From contig NC_053146.1 of the NCBI RefSeq assembly GCF_016808335.1, positions 37,506,470-37,570,469 on the forward strand: a stretch of 64,000 bases of DNA, read 5' to 3'. Positions 1 to 11,900 of the stretch are shown here, one piece after another. The notes below the pieces were generated by a model that had not been told where the DNA came from, did not search any database, and saw only the letters and a list, made by a program, of their open reading frames with translations. Within the stretch, counting starts at the first letter, position 1. Each line of letters starts with the position of its first letter. The DNA comes from Panicum virgatum (lineage: Eukaryota > Streptophyta > Magnoliopsida > Poales > Poaceae). The translations under genes and the position numbers were made by a program.

Positions 1-395
1 CAGCGTCGGTGGCGGGGTGGGTTGGCGCGGCAGCCGGCAGCGTTGCGTGAGTGTGTGCATGGACGGTGTGGCGTGTGAGTGTGTGCGTGAGTGTGGGTCA
101 TGTGAGGAGGGTGCGAACGGATAGGGGGGCTGTTTGCCATGTGCCCAAGATCTGGGCACACGGCAAATAGCCCCTTTGCCGTGTCTTCGTCGTGGCACAC
201 GACAAACTTGAAATATTTGCCATGTGTTTTGCCTTTGCCGCGCGTTTTTTTCCAGGCACACAGAAAATGTAGAGTTTGTCATGTGCCTATTGTGTGCCGT
301 GTGTTTTTTTTTCGGCACAAGGCAAATGAAGGGTTTGCCGTGTGCCCGAAATCTTGCACACGAGCACACGGCGTATAAGCTGTTTCCGGTCATGG
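1..395. mobile_element. CACTA (En/Spm)-type transposon terminal fragment
   Basis: The stretch holds several direct and inverted copies of a tttgccgtgtgcc / ggcacacggcaaa motif (for example at about 132-175, 180-245 and 335-378). Clusters like this are the sub-terminal repeats of one large group of grass CACTA transposons. The cluster stops at a degenerate tttccggtcatg near 382-393, which resembles the usual right end of such elements. The element enters from outside the window, so its coding part is not visible. The GC-rich first 130 bases contain gtgtgtg-type low complexity. Assignment rests on motif recognition; no target duplication can be tested. Confidence 0.6.
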
Positions 396-2055
396 TAATT
401 TCTATGAAATAAGACTCATATCACATAATCACATGCAGCTATAATGTATATAATAAGGTCCTCCATCTGTTCCTCCTGCTGCTTGCCGATGTTTCTACAC
501 AAAAAAAATACAGCTATAAAAGAAAAATATATCCAAATGTGTTACAAAAGTATCCAACATAGTCATAGTGCATCCAGAGAAACAAGGATTATGAGTTAAA
601 CAATGAGCAAGTAGTTAGTTACTACGTAGCATTGAGAGAGAAAAACACCAATGCAAATCCTGCAAACTTGAATAGTCAGCGACAAAACACCAAAACAAGT
701 CAAATAAATATAGAATTTACACTAGAATGACCAATCTGACAATTATTTATTAGATCTAGGATGCAATATGAATATTAGTTTGTTTTTTCAAGTGGCAGCT
801 GAGCGTTGGATAAAGAATTTAATGAATGTGGTAGGCTGCTAGAAATTTAAATTCCGTAGACCTCCCAAGCAATCTTGATAACAAACAAACAAAAAAACTC
901 CATGATGCACATCTATTTGTGTGTGCTCCTTGTTGGTTCACACCAATATGTACAAAAGTTTCTGAATTTGTTAGCACATGCATCAACAAAATTTAGGGTT
1001 TCTTTGGTTTCGAGACATTTTATTACCTCTAATTGTGGAGCTATAAATTGCAGATAATATCATTGTTTCCTAAAAAGAACAGAGGTGTTGTACCTGCAAA
1101 CACCTAGAGCTTTTCCCGTGTCACTAGTAGTTAGCTACAACTTCCTGAGAAAATAACATTCACCAAGAACAATATAAAATGAATATAGATGAAAATAATA
1201 AAATGCCACATATATATTAGGTAACTTTTGGCAGCCAATACTATAAAACAATTCAGATGCCATGTAGAATAAGAAAAAATATTGCAATAGAAATGGATAG
1301 GTGTACAAATATATAGCTGATGGTGTAATTTTAGAACAAGAGATATTCAATTCCTTTTGGTCCATCAAATCTAAAACTTTTTATTTGGAAAAAATTACAG
1401 CTACATGTATAACTAATAGATATAAATTTCTTGGTAATATATATATTACCAAATGGGCGTGTTTGTGCTTGAATAACTTTTCAGTTTCTATTTTCCTGAA
1501 AACCTCCTGAAGTGGCATTAATCTGCACCTTTCGGTAATCCTTATGCTAACTTGGAAATGTTGCAGGTCATGCAATTTTATTGCTAATTTATGCTTGGAA
1601 CCATACCTCATAAAAATCATTATAACATTTTGTTTCTATTTATAGATTAGGATAATGGAGACCATTAATTCCTTATGATCCACAGCAAAGCAAATTTCTC
1701 ATATGAAGAGGCCATGGCACCTTGATCTTGTCTAATGACTAATATTGATTACTCAATCCTACGAACAATAGGATATTTTTAAATTCTGAACAGAGTAAAT
1801 AAATTACACATGCTCGTAAAACACAAGCCTGCAGGCTTGGATTCAGTTTCAGAAAGTCTCTGCTTAATGCCTCAGGCAAAGGAGAAAGACAACTTGCTCC
1901 ACATAATCAGTGAGATACAACATGAAGTAGAATCAGAATATGTTCATCATCAGTGTCGCAATCCAAGCAACGCAGCAAAATGAGTTAAAAATTAGGAACA
2001 AGTCCACTTAACACTCTCGAACTATCACAAAAATCCGATTTTCAACCTTTAACTA
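396..2055. other. Gene-free AT-rich interval
   Basis: No convincing exon, domain or complete transposon was recognised on either strand. Short ORFs here are AT-rich, unrelated to any family I know, and lack splice context. Confidence 0.5.
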
Positions 2056-2534
2056 CAAAACCGGATAACAAAGACCATCAAACTGTTGAAACCGGACGAA
2101 TTTAGCCCTTTAGGTGGTTTTGAAGGTGTTTTTCTATTTTGTGAGAATTAAAAATATTCAAATCTAAACTAAAAAAATCATAAGTAATTCATCTTAAATA
2201 AGAAAAAATACAAAATGGGTCTAAAAAATTTCTAAAAATGTAACAATACTTTTCAGTTATTCAGATCCAATCTTTTATTTTCATAATATTTAGTTGCTTC
2301 TAATTATGTTTATTTTTTTTAAATAACTAAGATTCAAATAGTGCAATAATAAATAGGTTACATTTTTAGAAAAAAAAAATTGTACTAATTTCATATTTTC
2401 TGATTCAAAATGAATTTGTTTTGATTTTTTAAAGCTAATAATTAGAATTTTTTTATTTTTTTAAAAAAATACAAAACCACCCAAAAGCCAACATTATTCG
2501 GTTTCAACAGTTGAATGATCTATCTTATCCGGTT
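2056..2534. repeat. Foldback element with about 70-bp inverted arms
   Basis: The left arm at about 2056-2128 (caaaaccggataac ... ctgttgaaaccgg ... aggtggttttg) is matched in reverse complement by the right arm at about 2472-2534 (caaaaccaccc ... cggtttcaacag ... ttatccggttt). The AT-rich interior shows further weak inverted similarity, so the whole may be a long degenerate inverted repeat. It encodes no protein. The sequence left of it (from about 1990) may belong to the same element. This resembles non-autonomous foldback or MITE-like elements; the superfamily is not determined. Confidence 0.6.
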
Positions 2535-2535
2535 T

Positions 2536-2595
2536 GCACACGTGCGCACACAGACACACACACACGCATGCAGCAAAAGTGGTCACACACACACC
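2536..2595. repeat. (AC)n-rich microsatellite
   Basis: Interrupted cacaca / acacac runs sit immediately to the right of the foldback element. Confidence 0.6.
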
Positions 2596-2929
2596 TCACC
2601 TCAGATTATGTGTGACCGGTGATCATGCTGCTCCGAGCTTTCGTTGTCTATTTCTGTACTCAAACCAATGTAGTGCAGAACATTGATAAAACAAGGCCCA
2701 AATCGACACTCATATATGCCAATCCATCAATAACAGACCTCAAATCAAACAAACATTTAACTCAAAATCCTCAAATATTTAAGCAAAGCACAGGCTTCCA
2801 AGTCACACAAAAAAATAAATCCTAGAATTTCCTCTTCATTTGCTGACAAAACCCGCATAATATAGTATCCCTTCCGGATCTGCTAAACTAAGTAGCAAGG
2901 CAGTGGAGAGGATGGAGTAAAAAGTACTA

Positions 2930-3300
2930 CCTGGGAGACTGGAGGCTAAGGATGCACTGAGACATTGAGAAAGGTCGGAGATGAACAGACAGGGACTCGG
3001 AGGAGAGCGCCGCGAAGGCAGGAATGGAGGGGGCGTCGGTGTCAGCTACTCGTCAAACACCTGTTTCAGCCTTCAACTCGCCACCGCCGGCCGCAGACTA
3101 GGGCGGAGCACCATGCAGCCCAAGCCGGCACGCGCATGCGACGGAGAAAGGACGCACGCTCCACCGCTCGCCCACTGCCGCCGGGAACACCGACAAGGGA
3201 GAGAAATGCAACGTGGGTTACGGAAAAGCGGGAGATCGTGTGAACGGGGAACAAGCACGCCACCGCAACCAGGCACAGCTTGATCCACAACCGGTCCATT
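2930..3300. other. GC-rich island, no recognised gene
   Basis: A GC-rich block with overlapping open frames on both strands sits in AT-rich surroundings. None of the conceptual proteins shows a known domain, and open frames on both strands are expected from base composition alone. It could be a relic first exon or promoter region. The following 3301-3560, starting with a 'catctccagcaa' motif, resembles the edge of a grass MITE but no matching end was found. Confidence 0.3.
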
Positions 3301-3876
3301 AGATCATCTCCAGCAATAGTTCCCAAATTACAGTTTTTATATAGTTTTTGAAGGCTGATCCTCATCTCATAGTCTCCAAATAATACATTCAAATTCAACA
3401 AGAGCCCTCATATTTCAGCCCTCATCCAAATTTAAGGAGTCTGGTGAATGGGGCCCACAGATGGAGGGCTCCGTGGAGGCACCCTAGGCCTAAGGGGTGG
3501 AGAGGGAGATTTGGAGATCTCCCTAGTTTAGGAACTTAAGTAGAAAACTTGTTGGGGTTGTTTTTCTTAAATTCACCTTTCAATTTGGAATAGTGGGTTT
3601 GTACCTTATTTCTCGTGAGTCAATCTCATCCATTCATTGCGGATCCAACATCCTTGTACGTCGATTGATGGAAAAGCAATTCCTCGATCGATTGATGACA
3701 AGTAAATCTGTTGAAAAAATAGGGCAAGTGCTCGAACTGACCTATTAAACTCATGTTAGCGTCTATGTTCACTTTTATTCGAACTGATGCCTAGATTCTG
3801 CTGCCTTGCTGTCCCTCTTCAATTAATCCTACAAAAATCATATAGCGTAGACTACTTTATTCAACGATATTTAATA

Positions 3877-4196
3877 CTCCCTCCATCCCGCAAAGACGGT
3901 TCGTTTAGCCTTTAAATTTTATCCCAAAAAAATTATTTGTTAGATTGTAGAAAAGTTCATCTAATCAAAGCAATATCAAGTACCAAGAGATAATTGCATT
4001 GAGAAGGGTATAGAGCCAATCAGATGATTTAGTAGATATTATTCTTTTGGTTCCAATGCACTTGCATTTATTGAGGATCTAGGGAACCTAATAAATAGCA
4101 CAGTCTATAGTTAATAAGGGGCAATATTGTCATTTTCCACTACTAGTAGTATGTCTGAAATTTTCTAAACAAACAGTTTTTGTGGGACAGAGGGAG
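3877..4196. mobile_element. Stowaway-like MITE
   Basis: The element starts ctccctccatcccgcaaa and ends ttttgtgggacagagggag, which are imperfect terminal inverted repeats of the Stowaway (Tc1/mariner) type. It is flanked on both sides by the dinucleotide TA (3875-3876 and 4197-4198), the target duplication of that superfamily. At 320 bp it has no coding capacity and would depend on a transposase elsewhere. Confidence 0.85.
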
Positions 4197-4198
4197 TA

Positions 4199-4965
4199 TG
4201 TTCTCCAGCCAATCGGCATCTTCTGTTCGTCAAAATGTTTTATTATTGTGCATTTGCTAGAACAAACAAGAAGCATCTTCTATTCGTCAATTTTCCATCT
4301 CCCAACTTATGAATTTAGGATAGGATTATGTCTAAACTTAGAAAATGGTTGGAAAGTGGTGCGATGTCAAATTTTAAACCATATAGTCTAATTTAGTAAG
4401 TAGATTTTAATTCTTTCAAAATGAGAGGATCCAAATGGCCTCTTGATGGCTGAGGAAGGGACGAAATTAAAGGACATAAATGTTTCAGAATGTGTTTGTT
4501 TGTGTGATCCACTAGATGGCAATTTTTTATGTTCATGACACGTGGAATAATCCATATTAAATTACATGCATGTTGTGACACATGAAGTTATGAATTGTGA
4601 GACGATTTCACCCGATTTTTTTTAAAAAAAATCGCCCCATTTTATGTACGTATCGAAAAGTTATGGTCATTTGAAGGTAGGGTCTCTAAATCAAGCTTTC
4701 GACATGAGCCGCGGTTAGGATATATGTGATGAATTGTCAGCAGATGCATGGATCAAGTTCATAGTTCTGGATGGGAGGTAGACACGGCAAACCTCGGTGC
4801 AGAAGGGGCAGCAATGCGTGGCAAGCGAATGTGCGCGATGGGCAGTGGCCCCGCTAGGCAGCACTGCGCTCCCACGAGATGGAGTTGACGGCTGTCCAAG
4901 TCAAGCTTATCCGAAAATCTGGAGGAATATTCCAATCCATTCTAACTACTCTTCCATCAAACGAG
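4199..4965. other. Gene-free interval
   Basis: No exon or transposon structure was recognised. The short frames lack any domain. Confidence 0.4.

Positions 4966-5003
<38 letters not shown>
4966..5003 (+). repeat. 38-base poly-C homopolymer
   Basis: An uninterrupted run of 38 C residues. Runs this long are rare and unstable in plant DNA, so the exact length may be a sequencing or assembly estimate. A small open frame crossing it would encode a meaningless polyproline. Confidence 0.95.
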
Positions 5004-5005
<2 letters not shown>

Positions 5006-6350
5006 GGTAGCAGTAGCATCGTTAAATTTCCAATAAGAATTAAGGAAGTTCAAGGTGCCTCTAACAAATTTGTTTTCATACATAAGTTTAAACATGAAAA
5101 GCGTCGCAATTATTCCATGTCTACAGTGTACTCAGGTTGTCATCCTCTAAAAGGAATATTTCATTCTGCTCATCGAAATTCTCTTCTCTATATCTAATTT
5201 TTCCGCACTCATTCATCTCTATATCCTACTCTATACCACCTACCGGACCCACGTGTCAATTTTTTATTTTACCCTCACCCGACCTATATATATATAGGAC
5301 ATGGCTAATCTCTATCCTGCGTATGGAATAACTATTCCATACCCGAGCCAGCCCCACCCGCGCGCGCCAGCACCCAGCCGATCCGAGGCGAGGGAGGCTG
5401 GTTTTTCTTCTCCTGCCTTCGCATCACACGCACACACCCCTCCCCACGTCCGGTTTTGCGCGCGCACACACATCTGCTGCCGCTAACATCCACGCGGTGG
5501 GTTTTTTTTATTCAGGTAGCATGTGCCCTTTTTTTTCTCCCGCGCGTAGCCTTCACGCTTTCTAGTACTAAGTTCCGCAGTCACTTGGTGTGGCATATTT
5601 TTTACAGACTAATGCTATCGGTTGTATACTTAGGCGCAGGATCTAATCAATACTTGTTTGAACATTATTGATTGGCTCAAAGTTTTTTTTTGATGGACCA
5701 CTTGATCCAATTTTATTTGCAACGCATGTAAACAAATGATAGTGTGGACACAATGAAATTACTTGCAACCAAGCATCAAATTAGCATTTTGGTCACCAAT
5801 AATGGCACAAGTGCCGTGTGTACATCACTTGTACAGTATTATTACAAGAGTTAAAAAAAAGGCAACATCACTAGCAGATTAGGCTTGGTTTCATAAAACT
5901 GAATGGACAATAAGAATTTGCATGACGATTTCCTGTTAATGAAGAAGTCCTGCTGAGACACTACCATGATGGCAGCTATCTAACTCTATGCTCCACCTGG
6001 ATGCAATGACCGCGAGTTCCTCAGCCTCCTGTCACATTCAAGATGGCATAACTAAACCAGGTCCAAGTTTCTGTCCTGTCAGTTTCAAGATGAAATAAAA
6101 ATAAGATATTTTGCTTACAAAATCAAGGTTTGGAACAAGAACTAATATGATCCAACAAGGAGCACCTAAAAATCATCAGGTTTTGCAAATGAATTGAAAC
6201 AATTACTTCTCCTGGACAAGCAGTCAAAACTCTCGATAAAAATAGAAAACCACATACTCCACAGCTCGGGAAGGAGCTCATCTCTGATGCCTGAGGCTGA
6301 GTTCGCCGAGGAGCACCACAGGAACACGGAAAGAAGATGGCATAACGGGT
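5004..6350. other. Gene-free interval with low-complexity patches
   Basis: This holds a short ATATAT palindrome near 5286-5297, a GC-rich patch at about 5340-5480 and AT-rich sequence after that. No protein family or structured RNA was recognised. Confidence 0.4.
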
Positions 6351-6764
6351 TAATTAACTGGCAGCACAATGCAAGCTTAATGAAACAAAGTATATTTATG
6401 ACCACAAAGAGTCTAGCTAATAATGGTAGAATACAAAGAGAAGGTAAGAACTGGACAGTTCTAATTATATGTAATAGATACAATCACCTCTGCTCTGCTT
6501 CTGCCATTGCCAGAAAAAAAAGGAGCAATGAAAAGTTCAGGAAATAATCTCCAATGTTAATTAACTGGCAGCACAATGCAAGCTTAATGAAACAAAGTAT
6601 ATATAGGACCACAAAGAGTCTAGCTAATAATGGTAGAATACAAAGAGAAGGTAAGAACTGGACAGTTCTAATTATATGTAATAGATACAATCACCTCTGC
6701 TCTGCTTCTGCCATTGCCAGAAAAAAAAGGAGCAATGAAAAGTTCAGGAAATAATCTCCAATGT
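6351..6764. repeat. 207-bp tandem duplication, two copies
   Basis: Copy 1 (6351-6557) and copy 2 (6558-6764) both run from taattaactggcagc to ataatctccaatgt. They differ at only a few bases (for example tatatttatgacc versus tatatataggacc), so the duplication is recent compared with the surrounding decayed repeats. The unit encodes nothing recognisable; the same small frame appears twice because the DNA is duplicated. Confidence 0.95.
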
Positions 6765-7042
6765 TAATAGTTTATAGAAGAGCTCAAAACTGCATACAAC
6801 CTTGTCAAAAAAGGAATAATCTTCAATGTTTCTAAAGCTAGTCAGGAGATGAAGGGCATGCTTTGATTTATGTAATCCTAAAATAATTAATTGCATGGCT
6901 ACAGGAAGAATCGTGAATATATCAGTATACTGGAAAGAAGCAGCATGCATCAGTTGAATAGAGCTAAGAGCTTAGGTCTGCTTTCTCTGAATGAGATGTA
7001 CTAATGGAATTACAGAAATAGCATGAGAATGCGTAAAGAAAC

Positions 7043-10000
7043 TGTAACACCCCGGGTGTTTGCACAGTAATTAAATAGGTGTCTGCACAGTAATTGTGTT
7101 TGTTGCTATGCATCTTGTGCTTGAAATGCTTAAAAAGTATCTTTTTGTAATTATGAAAGGTTATATGTGTAATTATGATTTTATGTAAGGTCCTTTCTGC
7201 AGTTGTGTTGAATAGGTTGTGTATTTATAGCTTTAGTGGAGGGTGTTTTTGCAAAATTGCAGTGCATTTAATGCATGGCAGCCATTTTTGCTTTTGAGTC
7301 TAGAGTTGAAGTGAATTTGCATTGAAAAAGACAAATTTCCTAGAATTTAAAATCCCTCTTGTGTTTTCAAATTTAGCTCTCTATCCTTTGGTCAAATAAA
7401 TTTTTGCACAACATCAAAGTTGTAGCTCTTGAAAAATTGAACAACTTTCATGTTGGGCACTTTTCCATTTGAGCTTTGGTTTAAAAGTTATCGCTGCTTT
7501 ACAGTGGGGTCCCTGGAACTTTTGGAAATTTCAAAATCGCCCTTATCCCCTTCTTCCCCTCCCTGCTCTGCTTCTCGCCGCCGACGCCACCGACAGCGTC
7601 GCCGCCGACGCCTTCCCGGCTTTCCCGGCCATTACTTCGCCGTGCGCTGGCACCCACGCGTCGCGGACGACCTCCTCCCCCTCCTGTTGCCTCGCGCTGG
7701 AGCTCCCTGGCCGTGCCACGCGCGCCGCCGAGTCCAGAAGCGCCCGCGCCGCCGCCACCTCGCCGTCGCGGTGGAGAGCCCGCTGCAGTGGCCGCCGTCC
7801 CCTTCTAGCGAGCGCCCGGGCCCTACAAATACCCCAGAAACCAATTCCTACCGCCCTTTTTCGCTCTCCTCGCTCCCACACCGCAGAACACCGCCGCCGC
7901 CCCGCTGGAACGCCGGCGAGCTCACCCCGCCGCGGAGCCGCCACCACAAGCCCGCTCCACCCCAATAGCCCCCACCTTTAGTCGCGCCTCGACCTCGCGC
8001 AGCTCCCAGGCCGCTTCCCATCGCCCGAACCTCGCCGGAACTACCTCGCCGTCGCTTGCCTCCGCCGCTAAGCCGCCCTGCTCCGTCGAGCCGCCGCCTC
8101 CGAGCCCCTCCCCGCAACCCTAGATCACCTAGGGGTGCGCCGTGGACCTGTGCAGCTCACACACCTCTCTACCCTCGCCGCCGGTGAGCCCCTCGCCGGG
8201 AAATCGCCGGTCAACCGCCGCCCCCTCTCTCTGACCCGGCCCAGGGACCTCGGGGTGGAAGAAACAAAACTTCAGGGTGTTATTTGAATAGACCTAGACT
8301 CATGTGAATAGTGCACTAAGGACTTGTTTGTAATAGTTTGCTGTGATCTTTGAAATTCAATATCAATTCATAGAAAATTCGTAAAATAGCAAATCTTGAT
8401 GTTTTGGAATCCTCTTGAAGAGCTCTATGCAGTAGAACCATAATATGTTAGGCTTTAGTTGCAAGTTTTTGCTGTAGATTTTGATTTGTGTTACTAGGTT
8501 TATAAATACTAGTTATTTAATCTTTTTCTTATCTGATGCTTGAAAGCTGGTGTTGCGCTGAAATTTTGATGGTAGTTTACTCTTGTTACACTAGCTTTTC
8601 TATAAAAATTTCATGATCAGTTCCTTGTTGTAGCTATTTATTTGATTTAATCCTTGTTTAGTATACTTTATTTATGATAAATAGTTTATGTTCTTGTTAA
8701 ATCCTGAAAATATTCCTGAGTGTTCATATGGAGTATATTAGTTTGATCAGGAAGTTTGAGCTTTAGTTCATGACTAGAACGGGAGCTAAAACTGAATCTT
8801 GCTAAACTGATGTCTGTTTTGTTTATTTTTCTCCGATTTAATTCTGTGTAGATAAAATCATAAAAAATTCACAGTAGATAAATAATCCCTGTGTAGGACT
8901 CCTGTTAAATTTTGAGCTTCTTTTTTGCTCTAGTTTGATCTGTATAATTCAAGCTTGTGCTAGGTGTTTCCTGCATAAATGATTTGTTGTGATTAAATGG
9001 TTACATGTCTTGGCATGATTTTTGCAGGGTAGCTTAGTATGTTAATGTTCTGTTTAGGGTAATTTTCGTAGAATTTATTACTATTTGTACTCTGATTTGT
9101 TGATTTATTTACAAACCATGACTTAGTGGTATAGTAAATCACCACCACTCATTTTATGAAGTTAGTTAACTTCTTTTGTGCTGTTGATCATGATGCCTTG
9201 TGTAGTTAAGTGTGTTATTTAACTACTCTATAAACGATTGCCCATGTGTGTTTTTAATATTGTCCTTGCATTACATATAGATACGACTACTTTGTCGGAC
9301 GGGACGTACGAGTTGATTCCGGAGTCTGACGGAGGTGATCTCGACGCTCAAGTAAACACTGCGGAACTAACTGAAGCCCCGAACCAAAGTTCGGAAGAGC
9401 CTAGCGCTGAAATAGTTAGCAACTACCGAGAAGGCAAGCCCCGGACATAACCTATACTTCAAATTAATATCATTTACTGTATTACTTACTTGTGCATTTA
9501 CAGTTCTTAGGATTTGGATTGAAACCCTAGATGCATGATCCTAGGAACCTATGTACTGAACACTAGACTTGAGTTCGAGTAATTGCTAAGCTTATAGAAA
9601 CGGTAAAAGTCGAGTGATTGCCTGTCACTCGCGAGCTTTATAGGAATTGCTTGTTTACTTTCTGTTATCAATATAAGGACGACGGACGGGGTTGTGTTCG
9701 ATATCATGTCCTATGTGAGACCCCGTCTGTGTTGATGAACTTGCTAAGGTCGCGGTGTGTGGTAGTGCTGGTTAAGTTTTTGAAAGTACTAGTCACATGC
9801 CGTAAATATGGTACGCGGCAAGCCTAGTAGCCGATTGGACCGGGGAGTGGATATACCTCCCACTCTCTCAGTAGGGATAGGTTTTATTATATGTTGCGCA
9901 ACACTACGACTTCTAGGGACAAGGTTCGGCCTTGGAGCCCTGTAGTCGGGGAGAGTGGCACTATCCACAAGCCGGAAAGAAAGGTTAACGGTTGTTTGGG

Positions 10001-10875
10001 AATGACCCGACGGTATTCCAGACGTGTGTGCTAGGTTACCCTTGCAAGGTTGAATTTCGATTCAGAATCGTCCGCCTCTCACGATGAAATGAGACTGCTT
10101 GATCTCTTTGCCACACAGAGTAATAAGAGCAACAATATTCTTATTAATCTCGATGTTTGCTTATAAGTTCCACCATGATTGGATAGTAGATGCTTACATA
10201 GAATGGTTAATCAACTAGAATCTTGAAGCTAAAACTTGAAAGTAAGGACATACTCTTTATTGCTTTTCAGCAAAAAGGAAAACCAGAGCCTCACAAAGCC
10301 TTGCATAGTCTAGTTAAAGTGGGCTACTTATACCCGTTGTCGGTTAAGTCTTGCTGAGTATTAGAATACTCAGCCTTGCTGTTGAAACTCTTTTTCAGGT
10401 ATGAGTTTTGAGGATCAGATCGCTAGCTTAACATATCCTTGCACTTTGCCTCCTGGCTGGTCCGTAGAATGGGATACGTCTTCGGCCGGCAATGACTATG
10501 ACGAGTGATACCATGCTTGGGCTAGCTTGGTATACTTTTGCGACGTGTTGTAGTCATCGTGTTTCATCTTCCGCTGTTTAGACTCTGAACTTATAATCAT
10601 AACTTGTATAACTGTTTTATTTAAGTTGGCTTTGTAATAATGTTTTTAACTGGTTTGTAATCGTTATTATGCCTGAGTTGTAAAATTGTGGTTGTAATAT
10701 CTCTGAACTCGCCTTCGTGCGGGGTATGCTTGTTCGATCCGAGAATCGGTGGTTGTATCGGGACGTTACCCGACAGACCAAAAATTGTTCCGTTTGAAGT
10801 GCGTTTAAGCTAATGTTGCCTTTATGGTGATGGTTTACGCACTTGAGCCGGGATAATTTAGGCGGTTCTGCCACA
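7043..10875 (+). mobile_element. Solo LTR of a Ty3/gypsy (Tekay/Del-like) element
   Basis: The 3,833-bp unit begins TGTAACACCCCGGG and ends GCGGTTCTGCCACA, terminal signatures I associate with very long LTRs of grass chromoviruses. It is flanked by perfect 5-bp direct repeats GAAAC (7038-7042 and 10876-10880). There is no gag-pol, primer-binding site or second LTR, so the simplest reading is a solo LTR left by unequal recombination between two LTRs. A GC-rich segment at about 7540-8230 looks like a transcribed leader, followed by AT-rich sequence. An exon-like open stretch at about 9281-9450 encodes an acidic peptide (TLSDGTYELIPESDGGDL) that is not a known structural protein. Confidence 0.85.
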
Positions 10876-10880
10876 GAAAC

Positions 10881-11219
10881 ATATGCACATATCTATCTCA
10901 TCAGGCATTGTACCTCATCCACGCTAGCAGAGTAGCAGTTCTGCATGTATCTGTCTCATTGGCGGCTTCGCACAATCGCGCTGGCTGCATGCCTCTCCAG
11001 GCATCACAGCAGCGCCATCCAATCAACAAATCAATCTATTGGGAAGCTCAGGAACATACAGAAAAAAAAACTAGTGCTAAACGAAAGATTTGGTTGGCAA
11101 ACAATGATTAGATCTGCATGCAGGAGCATATAAATTAGAATTGGAAATAGGGTTAAAATACTGCACAAAAATCACAAGCAAGATCCATTGCATCGGAAAA
11201 AATTTGAGACCTCATCCAC
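10881..11219. other. Interval between solo LTR and GC-rich block
   Basis: This is the sequence that was continuous with 7037 before the LTR insertion. No gene was recognised. Confidence 0.4.
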
Positions 11220-11900
11220 AGCTACCGAGACGGCCGGAGGCGGGTACCTCGAGGACGCGGCGCGGCGACGGGAGACTCTCACCGGGATGGCAGAAGGGGG
11301 GAGGGGGTCGACGCCTAGCGCGACCGTCTGCGTCTCGCCGGGGCAGCACAGGACGGAACAGCGACGCGTCAACAGGAGGGTCACCGGCGGCGCAGGGTCT
11401 CGGCGAGGAAGCATGCAGCCTCTGAAACGGCGCCCGGTGCGGACGTCTGCAGGCAGCAGCATGCTGGAGCGGCACGGGAGCCGGCGGCTTAGGGACTCGC
11501 GGGGCGGCATGGGATGAAAAATCGACGGGACGACAGGAGGGTCCACGGCGGCGCAGTGTCTCGCCAGGGGAACGGGCACGGATACCTCTGAAAACGGCAG
11601 CCGGTGCGGACGTGTTCAGGCTGCAGCTCGCCGGGGCGGCGCGGGATCCGGCGGCGTAGGGCCTCGCCGGGATGGCGCAAGGGGGTCGGGGGCGGCGAGA
11701 GAGCCGGCGGCACAGGACCTCACCGGGACGCGCGCGAGGGGGAGACCAGGAGACCCGCCTCACCAGTCACCAAAGAGTCGCCGGCGGGAGGTGAGTCGCG
11801 AGATGCAGCCCACCAGGGCGACGCGGGAGCCGGCGGCGCAGGGCCTCGCGCGAGAGGTCAGGAGCCTCGCCTCAACAGAGCGTCACCGGTGAACCGAATT
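11220..11900. repeat. GC-rich degenerate minisatellite
   Basis: A motif of the form cggcggcgcagggcctcgcc recurs with variation at about 11380, 11545, 11650, 11705 and 11830, each time near a gccggg or cgggatggc segment. The array keeps frames open on both strands, which explains the long but meaningless arginine/proline-rich conceptual proteins. It is CpG-rich, as in grass CpG islands. No gene product is assigned. Confidence 0.6.

Noticed and set aside
4797..5036. Small ORF ending in polyproline
   Set aside because: The polyproline comes from the 38-base C run; nothing else supports a gene.
7450..8117. Long open frames on both strands in the GC-rich leader of the solo LTR
   Set aside because: Both strands are open, no domain is seen, and they lie inside an LTR with defined ends.
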